NCBI GenBank assembly: GCA_020002185.1
Contig: CM034531.1
Location: 77,488,291 to 77,552,290, forward strand
Source of the DNA: Paraescarpia echinospica
Lineage: Eukaryota > Annelida > Polychaeta > Sabellida > Siboglinidae
Reading direction: 5' to 3'
Length of the DNA: 64,000 nt
The notes beneath the pieces were generated by a model. That model worked only from the letters and a program-made list of their open reading frames with translations. It searched no databases and had not been told where the DNA came from. The translations under genes were made by a program, and so were the position numbers. Shown in pieces: positions 10,608-19,765 of this stretch (its first letter is position 1; each line of letters begins with the position of its first letter).

Positions 10608-10702
10608 ATAAAAGGGTCGGACTCTCGATAAGCCAAAGGGCTTCCTTGTCCACCTGCCACCTAGAGTTAATTCTCTGGGTGGCAATCTTGTTAAATCTTG
10701 TT

Positions 10703-10930
10703 AAATTATTTGGGACGATTAGTGATTACGTGACATTCAGTCTCGTATCGTAGCAACGGCCCTTGGCGGGCTATACACAACAACTGCAAGAAGGCTCGTC
10801 AGCATCTATTGCAATCAAACGAGGGAAACAGTTCACTATTTTTTGAGCTTCAAATCTTTGGCCAGTCACCTGAAGAACTTGTATGTTACTCTTAGGCTCT
10901 AGAGGTGGCATTATCCATCAAAATACTGCT
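10703..10930. other. Unit sequence right of the CR1 insertion, no gene
   Basis: It resumes the unit sequence (attatttgggacgattag) seen at about 24480 in unit 2 without the LINE. No ORF of note. Confidence 0.6.
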
Positions 10931-13002
10931 GCATAGTTTGAGTCCCATGGTAGACAATGCATAGTTTGAGTCCCATGGTAGACAATGCATAGTTTGAGTC
11001 CCATGGTAGACAATGTATAGTTTGGGTCCCATGGTAGACAATGTATAGTTTGAGTCCCATGGTAGACAATGCATAGTTTGAGTCCCATGGTAGACAATGT
11101 ATAGTTTGGGTCCCATGGTAGACAATGCATAGTTTGAGTCCCATGGTAGACAATGTATAGTTTGAGTCCCATGGTAGACAATGTATAGTTTGAGTCCCAT
11201 GGTAGACAATGTATAGTTTGAGTCCCATGGTAGACAATGTATAGTTTGAGTCCCATGGTAGACAATGTATAGAGTCCCATGGTAGACAATGCATAGTTTG
11301 AGTCCCATGGTAGACAATGTATAGTTTGAGTCCCATGGTAGACAATGCATAGTTTGAGTCCCATGGTAGACAATGCATAGTTTGAGTCCCATGGTAGACA
11401 ATGCATAGTTTGGGTCCCATGGTAGACAATGCATAGTTTGAGTCCCATGGTAGACAATGCATAGTTTGAGTCCCATGGTAGACAATGTATAGTTTGGGTC
11501 CCATGGTAGACAATGCATAGTTTGAGTCCCATGGTAGACAATGCATAGTTTGAGTCCCATGGTAGACAATGCATAGTTTGGGTCCCATGGTAGACAATGC
11601 ATAGTTTGGGTCCCATGGTAGACAATGCATAGTTTGAGTCCCATGGTAGACAATGCATAGTTTGGGTCCCATGGTAGACAATGCATAGTTTGAGTCCCAT
11701 GGTAGACAATGCATAGTTTGAGTCCCATGGTAGACAATGTATAGTTTGGGTCCCATGGTAGACAATGCATAGTTTGAGTCCCATGGTAGACAATGTATAG
11801 TTTGGGTCCCATGGTAGACAATGCATAGTTTGAGTCCCATGGTAGACAATGTATAGTTTGGGTCCCATGGTAGACAATGCATAGTTTGAGTCCCATGGTA
11901 GACAATGTATAGTTTGGGTCCCATGGTAGACAATGCATAGTTTGAGTCCCATGGTAGACAATGCATAGTTTGGGTCCCATGGTAGACAATGTATAGTTTG
12001 GGTCCCATGGTAGACAATGCATAGTTTGAGTCCCATGGTAGACAATGCATAGTTTGGGTCCCATGGTAGACAATGCATAGTTTGAGTCCCATGGTAGACA
12101 ATGCATAGTTTGAGTCCCATGGTAGACAATGTATAGTTTGGGTCCCATGGTAGACAATGCATAGTTTGAGTCCCATGGTAGACAATGTATAGTTTGGGTC
12201 CCATGGTAGACAATGCATAGTTTGAGTCCCATGGTAGACAATGTATAGTTTGGGTCCCATGGTAGACAATGCATAGTTTGAGTCCCATGGTAGACAATGT
12301 ATAGTTTGGGTCCCATGGTAGACAATGCATAGTTTGAGTCCCATGGTAGACAATGTATAGTTTGAGTCCCATGGTAGACAATGTATAGTTTGGGTCCCAT
12401 GGTAGACAATGCATAGTTTGAGTCCCATGGTAGACAATGCATAGTTTGAGTCCCATGGTAGACAATGTATAGTTTGGGTCCCATGGTAGACAATGCATAG
12501 TTTGAGTCCCATGGTAGACAATGCATAGTTTGGGTCCCATGGTAGACAATGCATAGTTTGAGTCCCATGGTAGACAATGCATAGTTTGAGTCCCATGGTA
12601 GACAATGCATAGTTTGAGTCCCATGGTAGACAATGCATAGTTTGAGTCCCATGGTAGACAATGCATAGTTTGAGTCCCATGGTAGACAATGTATAGTTTG
12701 GGTCACATGGTAGACAATGCATAGTTTGAGTCCCATGGTAGACAATGCATAGTTTGAGTCCCATGGTAGACAATGCATAGTTTGAGTCCCATGGTAGACA
12801 ATGCATAGTTTGGGTCCCATGGTAGACAATGCATAGTTTGAGTCCCATAGTAGACAATGCATAATTTGAGTCCCATGGTAGACAATGCATAGTTTGGGTC
12901 CCATGGTAGACAATGCATAGTTTGAGTCCCATGGTAGACAATGCATAGTTTGAGTCCCACGGTAGACAATGCATAGTTTGGGTCCCATAGTAGACAATGC
13001 AA
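10931..13002. repeat. 28-bp minisatellite, about 74 copies (unit 1)
   Basis: A 28-bp monomer, catagtttgagtcccatggt followed by agacaatg, is repeated head to tail for about 2.07 kb. Variation is mostly at two sites (tgcat/tgtat and gagtccc/gggtccc); one copy near 11272 lacks 4 bp. Units 2-4 have only two copies each. On the minus strand all three frames are open because the monomer lacks stops, so 582-786-residue ORFs arise by repetition, with a period of 28 residues across three monomers. I do not call these proteins. Confidence 0.95.
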
Positions 13003-13403
13003 AGCATTCTGTTGTGTGCAACCAAGATGGCAGATCATCTTGACGACTGGACACCAAATAAGGGCATTGACGTAAGACTGATGGTCCCAATAGACGTACA
13101 CCATACATGGTAGATATCAACATATACGTGAAAAGGATTACTTCACAATGTGCTTTCACCAATAATACTGCATTCGTCACTGTTCTAGTATTGTAACACC
13201 CACATAAACAAACAGGAATATTTCCAATTTGTCGGAATAACTGAGGTATCATGTCAGCGCAACATGTTTGCTTAGTCAGTCATCTTACATTACCAAACAT
13301 CTACGTATAAATGCAATACAGCAGTCATCAATATGCATTATATATATTTAATAAACAAATAGTTTCATTTTTATATATTCCACAAACCAGATCCAACAAT
13401 TAC
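13003..13403. other. Spacer between minisatellite and module E1
   Basis: A minus-strand ORF that starts at 13252 (MIPQLFRQIGNIPVCLCGCY) runs through here into the minisatellite. In units 2 and 4 it is 109 residues; in unit 3 a 1-bp deletion (aaggcgttg for aagggcgttg near 38121) changes its frame. I see no family match or other evidence of coding. The stretch 13285-13345 is a decayed copy of the 110-bp repeat. Confidence 0.4.
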
Positions 13404-13545
13404 CTGGCACGCTGACAATTGTCTGCAGATGGTACAAGTTGCGGCGGTGTCTGACAGTGGTGTCTGGCAGTGGTGTTGTATTTTGTTGTGGAGTTCTACT
13501 TTTTCTTAATGTTACAGCAGTCATCCACTTTCATTGTCAAGCAGT
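13404..13545 (-). other. Exon-like module E1 (unit 1)
   Basis: On the minus strand a good acceptor (ttccaatttcag) precedes the 142-bp module, which ends GTGCCAG followed by donor GTAATT. The 3' half is homologous to E3. The equivalents are 25171-25303 in unit 2 and 38471-38616 in unit 3. In unit 4 only the donor half survives (51547 to about 51624). Lengths vary (142, 133, 146 bp) and include an internal duplicated tgtctgacagtgg-like segment, which argues against a conserved reading frame. Confidence 0.4.
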
Positions 13546-15070
13546 CTGAAATTGGAAAATTACATAGTAAAAAGTACAATACTGTCTCACATACATGCCT
13601 GAGGAATGTTGTTCTCACTATAAAACATGTTTTCTAATGTTCTTTCAACTATAATAATGGGAAAATATAATAACAACCCTTTGTAACGCATCGTGATCCC
13701 CAGTGTCAGAGTCAAACTAAAATTAACAAACAGGATTATAAAAGAACTCTTTATCAACAATGTGTGACCCAGTTTCAAGTAAACTGGTGATGAGTTTCGA
13801 TAATAGTCACATGCTTTATAAATCATCTGTCAACCAGTGTCAAATTAAACCTAATGAAACAGGACAATAGCCTCACCCGTTACCACTGCAGTGTGGCCCA
13901 GTGTCAAATCTAATTTTGAAACAGAGTAACCAAATACTTCAAAAACAAATGGTGATAACAGCTACAAATAAAATCCTATGAGATGGGGCCATGCCCACAC
14001 TGTTCTAAAACAAAGACATCCGGTAACAAGTCAACACTAATATGACAGGGACAAAACACCCTTCATAAACAAACTATGACATCCAGTGACAACTCAAGGC
14101 TATTGAAACAGAGCCACGCCCACACCCTTTACAAACAAACAGTGATACCAAGAGGTAAATCAAAGCTAATTGATTTAGACATATCTACACCCACCCTATA
14201 TAAACAAACTGTGACATCCAGTGACAAATCAAAGCTAACTGAAACATGGCTACACCACACCCTCCATATACACACTGTGGCATCCAGTGTTATATCAAAG
14301 CTAATCTAATGAGACATGGCTATATCACACCCTCCATAAACACACTGTAGCATCCAGTGTTATATCAAAGCTAATGAGACATGGCTACACCTCACCCTTC
14401 ACAAACACACTCTGACATACATTGATATGGTTATGCCACACCCTTCATAAACAAACTGTGACATTCGGTGACAAATCTAAGCTAATGAGAAAGGGCCATG
14501 CCACACCCTTCATTATAAACACACTCTGACAGACATTGTCAAATCTAAGCTAACGAGAAATGGCTACACCACACCTTTCATTATAAACACACTCTGACAG
14601 ACATTGTCAAATCTAAACTAACGAGAAAGGGCTACACCACACCTTTCATTATAAACACACTCTGATAGACATTGTCAAATCTAAGCTAACGAGAAAGGGC
14701 TACACCACACCTTTCATTATAAACACACTCTGACAGACATTGTCAAATCTAAGCTAACGAGAAAGGGCTACACCACACCTTTCATTATAAACACACTCTG
14801 ACAGACATTGTCAAATCTAAGCTAACGAGAAAGGGCTACACCAGACTTTTCATTAGCACACTTGACATACATTGACAAATCTAAACTAATGAGACAAGAC
14901 CACGGCTACACCCTTCACAACAAACCGACATTCAATGACAAATCAAAGCTAATTGAGACATGGCTATACCAAACCTTTCATTAGCACACTCTGACATCCT
15001 GTGACAAATCAAAGCAAACAAAAAAGGGCCATGCTACACCCTTCATAAACAAACTGGTATCCAGTAACAA
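13546..15070. repeat. Degenerate 65-68-bp satellite region (unit 1)
   Basis: Diverged monomers built around catccagtgacaaatcaaag, ctaatgagacatggctac and accacacccttcataaacac. Three monomers near 14246-14400 match the young 65-bp variant. At 14511-14850 five copies of a 68-bp variant (start cattataaacacactctgac) lie in near-perfect tandem; units 2-4 have only one copy. About 650 bp of old degenerate monomers present at 25540-26190 of unit 2 is missing here. Confidence 0.85.
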
Positions 15071-15770
15071 ATACTTGCCGATAACGCCTCCGTTATGTCA
15101 AACCTAACAAATGCAACAGTAAAAATATCTCCATTATGGTCGACTAATAACCTACCAACTCGCAACATGTTAACTAACAACATATCAAACAACTGTTTTC
15201 CTTGGTGAACAGCAACAAGGAAAAGGTATGGAGATTTGCCCCATGTTTCACCTCTACCGATATGTTAACCTTGGCCTATCTTGTCTGTAGTGTACGTAGT
15301 TCAGTTGTAAACATTTTCTGTTACACTTACGCAACTGGTTTCCATAGGCCTACTAGCACAATACAGTATATTATCATATCGACATAACTAATAAAAAATA
15401 TGGTGTACTTACTAACTTAGTCTTAGTTAAGTTTTACTCACGTTCTTCAAAACAGAATTTTCACAGCAAGCACACCATACGACATAACCCCAAACTTGCC
15501 TACACACACCGCCAACTAAGGAATACGCTGTAGCTCTGTACAATCAGACACCACCAATAAGGTAATAATGGTTTATTGCAGTTACTTATATGAGCGATAG
15601 ACAAATCGTCAATAGAATATAGCGGCCACAATCAACACAAGGTTTTCCTTGGCTAGTCTCTCTGACCACTAGGTGGAGTAGCTGTCTAGTCATAAACATA
15701 GATGTGTTGGTATGATTTATTTTCTCCGTGTCAGTTTGTTCATTTTCTATGTGACTTAGTTGCGTAAACA
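15071..15770. other. Spacer, possible 3' LTR side of the pol relic
   Basis: On the minus strand this follows the stop of the pol-tail relic. It contains a poly(A)-signal-like aataaa (near 15573 on the other strand) and an AT-rich stretch. A 3' LTR would be expected here, but I could not define its ends and no second copy is in the unit. Small ORFs here (61 residues) are not convincing. Confidence 0.3.
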
Positions 15771-16019
15771 TTAAGGGAGCCGTCGCTCTCTAGTAGATCG
15801 TCGAGGTTGAACACCATCATTCACTGGTGTGTCAGGTATCTCACAGGGTTCATCTATATCGGGGAGTTCATCGATCTGTGGCTGAGTCTCAGGTTCGGAC
15901 AACTGTACCGGTATGCTTGGTGGTGGCATAAGGTCTGGTTTGTCGTCTGTGTCTTGAATCGACTCATGTCTGTCGAACACCGGCGACACAAGTGTTTTTT
16001 GGCAGGGCTCTGGTAACAC
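15771..16019 (-). pseudogene. Relic resembling the pol C-terminal tail of a Ty3/gypsy element (unit 1)
   Basis: The minus-strand frame encodes an acidic, Pro-rich segment (SEPETQPQIDELPDIDEP) ending in QPRRSTRERRLP and a stop. A Pro/acid-rich linker followed by RRSxRxRR(P) just before the stop is a common end of gypsy-type pol after the integrase. No integrase, RT or protease remains upstream. Unit 1 has one T fewer in a run near 15997 than units 2-4, so its N-terminal residues read differently. The apparent start is GTG and not a real initiation site. Confidence 0.4.
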
Positions 16020-16860
16020 ACTCAGTCCGCTTCACCCTGTATAATGTAGCTCTTAGTTGATTCCCGATGAACTTACGGATATTAATCCAAATATCGTCAA
16101 CAGTTACAAGCAAGTATGTGCTTCGAGCTTGTGTTTTGTTTCAGTCAGCACGTATATAAACCAGATCTCCTGACTGTTAATCGCGCGATCAACCTCATAG
16201 ATCCCCACACTGACGCATGCAGGAACCGACGCCTGCATGAACCACGTGGAATGCTATTGGAAGAACGCCAAGATGCGTAACAAGAGGGAAGGAGGAACGG
16301 CGAGGAACCTCCTAGAACCTGGTAGTGTAAATGTGGCCCAACCAATTCAGCGACAATTCGCTGCAGGCTATTCTAGAGCAAGTGCATGAGGCCTACCCAA
16401 CTAACTAGAAGCGCCTCCATTTTCTTGGAGGGAGGACATGAGTACATGAGTGCCTCCGGTTGGATCAACAGAACGATTTTCATTTAACTGTAATGACATG
16501 TGATACAGTAATTCATGTGTTGAATTGATTGTATTTTTTCTCTGTAATTACATGTGATAGATATTATGTAAGTACGTACTTAGTCACCTACAACAATCTG
16601 GCGCCAGTTGCTATGAAAGAGCCGACATTATCATGATTACTCAAGCATGCCACCGATCAAGCCTTGATAGGGTGGTCATAACAACTAGTCCTGCCTAATG
16701 TGGACATATGAACACACAGAGATCCACACCATGTTTTTAATAAGATCGTATTATGTATGGAACTCAACCACAACAGTCTGAATATTTGATTGAAATTGTG
16801 AAGTAACATATACTATTGCAAAGAGTCAGTATTTTCAGTAATGGCTGCTAGGAATTCCTA
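16020..16860 (+). other. Region with LTR-like signals, no intact element (unit 1)
   Basis: On the plus strand a purine-rich tract (ttggagggagga, 16426-16435) is followed by TGAGTACATGAG. About 160 bp on, ctacaacaatc precedes TGGCGCCAGTTGC (from 16599), which resembles a primer-binding site. Between them lies a possible 155-bp LTR (about 16439-16594). No gag follows. Copies lie at equivalent places in units 2-4. This could be chance. Confidence 0.25.
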
Positions 16861-16947
16861 AATTATCACTATATAAACATACATAATCATGTCTAATAAA
16901 TGCACTTTGAAGTAATTTCCTTTAAACGGTGAGTCGCATGCTATAAA

Positions 16948-16996
16948 ACACACACGTAAGCACGCACACACGCACACACACACGCACACACACACT
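16948..16996. repeat. (CA)n microsatellite (unit 1)
   Basis: An interrupted CA/CG dinucleotide run (cacacacgcacacacacac). Copies of nearly equal length occur at about 30247-30295, 42955-43003 and 55995-56043. The Cys/Val-rich minus-strand ORFs over it are repeat by-products. Confidence 0.9.
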
Positions 16997-17279
16997 ACTG
17001 CTCCATCGTAGCAGCAGAAAATACATTGAAACATACAAGACAAAGGAACAACAACACGAAGAAACGACGACATACAGAATGTGTGGCGATGCTTGACACA
17101 AATCACAATTCGGCCGGTGGACGCCATTCATTGCCACACATTAAAGATGGTCCTGATACAGCCATGTATGAAGAGGCCGCCTAGCGAACAGTTAATGCAC
17201 GTTAATGAGATTGACTTCTATAATGGAGACATAATTGAAATAGTCACGCGTGTTTGTAAATTATTAAGTTTGTAATCCT

Positions 17280-17760
17280 ATGGTGGACATATTGTTACAC
17301 AAGGTTATTCACAGACATATTCCTAGAAACATATCCCAAACATGTGACTTGCCACAGCTAAGTGGGTATTAAGTTGCAAAATTAAGAAATTGAGTTTTGT
17401 GCCTTTTTGGATTCCACAGACTATAAACTTTAAAATGATACCTCATTTGTTGAAATATCTTCAGTAGTTTTTGATTTATTGCAATAAATGAAACAAACTT
17501 TATAAAAGCGATATTTCGATAAAAACAGGTTTAAACTTTAAAGATTGAGCAATATGAAAAACCAATGTCCATAGCAACAACACATTCAACATTGTCATTG
17601 AGCTACATGCACTTTGTAGGTTTATTCTATGTATGCATCACAACATGTTCACGCAATTTCAGTTGATGAATGACTGTGAACATTTTTCCAATGCTGTTTT
17701 TTTGGCAATAAGATAAATAAAATAAATTCAAGTTATTACCATCACAGCTGCAAATATTTA
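17280..17760. other. AT-rich spacer left of the SGNH leader (unit 1)
   Basis: No gene. In units 3 and 4 the stretch matching 17545-17645 is duplicated around an inserted CR1 slice. A short palindrome (tatgaaattagatttcata) sits at about 17762-17780. Confidence 0.5.
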
Positions 17761-17879
17761 GGTATGAAATTAGATTTCATACTGATCTTTACGTGAGGTG
17801 GCATCACTACTGATATGAGCCACCCTTTGTGGGTGAGGTGGACTTTAACCAGGTCAGGGTCCGATATGTAGATTACCCA

Positions 17880-18195
17880 TACAGCCGCAGCTGTTGCATG
17901 ACAACTGCATAGTAATACAAGGTAAACTCCCAGCCAATCAGCATAGCGCAGAAAGACCGCGTAACTTGTGCGCGGGGAAATTGCAGCACACAACGATCTA
18001 GGTTCTCAAGTGAGCGGACGTATCCAAACAAGTTTCCCGTATTCGAGTTCCCGATAACGAAATTGAATTTCATTCGTCGATCGTGCGTCTGCGTTCACTA
18101 TCGTCGACAGTTCGTCGGATAATCGAGTATACCTTACTATATTCGTTATTATTTATCTGTGTTAATATTTCTCAAGCCTTGTTTGGCGTGAGACA
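17880..18195 (+). promoter_or_regulatory. GC-richer leader upstream of the SGNH ORF (unit 1)
   Basis: CpG-containing sequence with a CCAAT motif (cagccaatcag near 17932), unlike the surrounding AT-rich DNA. It is kept in all four units (for example 31179-31494). It could be a promoter or the 5' part of the element; no TATA or initiator is clear. Confidence 0.25.
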
Positions 18196-18819
18196 ATGGC
18201 GGCTGATCACGACGCTACCCGTGTCCTGATACTTGGCGATAGCCACGTATTTTGGTCATCGCGGTTCGTGAGGTCGGCCGGCCCGTCTTGGCCAGGGGTT
18301 AGTGTGGATTTTGTCGTGGACGGGCACGGATGTCGAGGTCCCTCTTTTATCGGGATTCGCGGGGGGAAGATCTTGACAATGCGTGACGACGACCTGTGGG
18401 ATAGAATTTCGATTCTAAACCCAGGTCTGGTCATCCCTCACGTAGGCGGCAACGACGTTGACTCGGTCGGTTTGTCTCCCCAACGTGTAGGAGCGCAGCT
18501 CGTTGACTTTGCCCGCGAATTAGTGGAATTTGGCGTTAGCCAAGTTGTGATCTGCCAGTTGATCAAACGGGCAAAATGGCGTCACTTCTCACCCGAGGAT
18601 GGGACCACGCGCGTGGCGGTGGTTAACACTTTTATCCAGGCAGAGTGTGCAGGGATCACCATATCTCTTTTTGGAAACATAAAGGCTTCTGGAATCCCCG
18701 CAATAGGATCTTTATGCGGGACGGGGTGCATTTTAATGATCTCGGCAATTTTAAGCTGTATCGTAGTTTCAGGGGGGCCTTGCTTTGGGCAGCTAGTCGT
18801 CGGTAAGCCGGGGCGATAA
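18196..18819 (+). pseudogene. SGNH-hydrolase ORF of a Ngaro/DIRS-like element, frameshifted (unit 1)
   Basis: It starts at ATG in a good context (gacaatggcg) behind a GC-richer leader. It has the SGNH nucleophile block (LGDSHV, Ser16), a GGND block (84-87) and WRHFSPEDG. One G is missing from the run at 18652-18654 compared with units 3 and 4, so the frame shifts after residue 153 and the catalytic DGVH block is lost; the 207-residue product ends in unrelated sequence. SGNH domains of this type occur in some metazoan Ngaro-type tyrosine-recombinase retrotransposons, from memory; no RT or recombinase is present here. Confidence 0.75.
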
Positions 18820-18925
18820 TGGGCGATAAACCGGGTATGGTTAAGGGGGCCGATAAAAGGGGAATGTTGGCGTTCGGACTATCCCTGTCATTTAAGTTTA
18901 TCATAGTTTTAACTATCATAACTGC

Positions 18926-19569
18926 CAGCTTGGCACGTCGGGCCAGACGTTTATTTATTTATTTTAATACTGATTTCAGTTAACTAATCAGTGTAGTGGG
19001 TGTTATGTTAGATACATACTGTGACGACCTGGCCAGTTGGCAGTCAGACAAATCAGCCAATATTGGTGTTTCGGCTTGATTGTGCAGCTTGGCACGTCGG
19101 GCCAGATGTTTGTTTATTTATTTATTTAATTAAAAAAAAAAATACTGATTTCAGTTAACCAATCAGTGTAGTGGGTGTTATGTTAGATACATACTTTGAC
19201 GACCTGGCCAGTTGGCAGTCAGGCAACTCAGCCAATATTGGTGTTTCGGCTTGATTGTGCAGCTTGGCACGTCGGGCCAGATGTTAGTTCATTATGTTTT
19301 ATAAGGTTTTCAGTTAATCGATCAGTGCTGGAGTGTTAATTGAGTTACATACTGTGACGACCTGGCCAGTTGGCAGTCAGGCAACTCAGCCAATATTGGC
19401 GCTTCAGCTTGATTGTGCAGCTTGGCACGTCGGGCCAGATGTTGGAGTGTCATATTGAGTTCAATGAACTAATCAATATCCCATGTGTCGTATTAGATGC
19501 ATACTGTGACGACCTGGCCAGTTGGCAGTCAGGCAGCTCAGCCAATATTGTCGTTTCGGCCTGCTGGTC
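18926..19569 (+). repeat. Four tandem repeats of about 152-175 bp upstream of gag (unit 1)
   Basis: Each starts at cagcttggcacgtcgggcca and ends gccaatattggtgtttcggc or a variant. Starts are at 18926, 19085, 19260 and 19418, with a partial fifth at 19570. Each contains gacctggccagttggcagtc and a CCAAT motif. Length differences come mainly from AT-rich spacers (tttatttattt, A runs). The position between the SGNH ORF and gag would fit terminal direct repeats or an internal promoter array of the element. Confidence 0.85.
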
Positions 19570-19765
19570 CAGCTTGGCGCTTCTGACTAGTAGTTCTGCA
19601 TTCACATTGCATGCAAGATAGAATGAGTTGGCGTCTCGTCAATGTTGGCGCTTTGGCCTGAATATTCAGCTTTTCCGGTACAGTGAAAAATCACATTTAC
19701 AATGGTCTAACATCACGTCTGCAACAACTAACCAGTGCCGCACATGGCACTCTATTTGTTACAGG

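Larger units (their letters stand above)
5918..10702 (+). mobile_element. CR1-type non-LTR retrotransposon, near full length, unit 1 only
   Basis: The 4.8-kb insert is absent from units 2-4, which read continuously across the site (gatacacacattatttggg). It has a leader of about 0.6 kb, ORF1 with zinc-knuckle and SGNH esterase domains, ORF2 with AP endonuclease and reverse transcriptase, and a short 3' UTR ending in two copies of atcttgttaa. Short 3' tandem repeats instead of poly(A) are typical of CR1 and related LINEs. AAATT flanks both ends (5913-5917 and 10703-10707), a possible short target duplication. ORF2 has two frameshifts, so the copy is not autonomous. Confidence 0.9.

Noticed and set aside
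10931..13002. CRISPR-like array of 28-bp repeats
   Set aside because: The repeats are contiguous, with no spacers, and the genome is an animal's; this is a minisatellite.
10892..13252. Minus-strand ORFs of 582-786 residues over the 28-bp repeats
   Set aside because: They exist in three overlapping frames because the monomer has no stops; in units 2-4 the repeat has two copies and no long ORF exists. No family or coding signal was seen.
16858..17137. Cys/Val-rich minus-strand ORFs over the CA microsatellite
   Set aside because: Translation of (TG)n; no other evidence of coding.
19628..19765. Longer start for the gag-like ORF at a TTG codon
   Set aside because: The frame upstream of the ATG at 19766 belongs to the repeat region and is broken by an 8-bp change in units 3 and 4; animal genes start at ATG.
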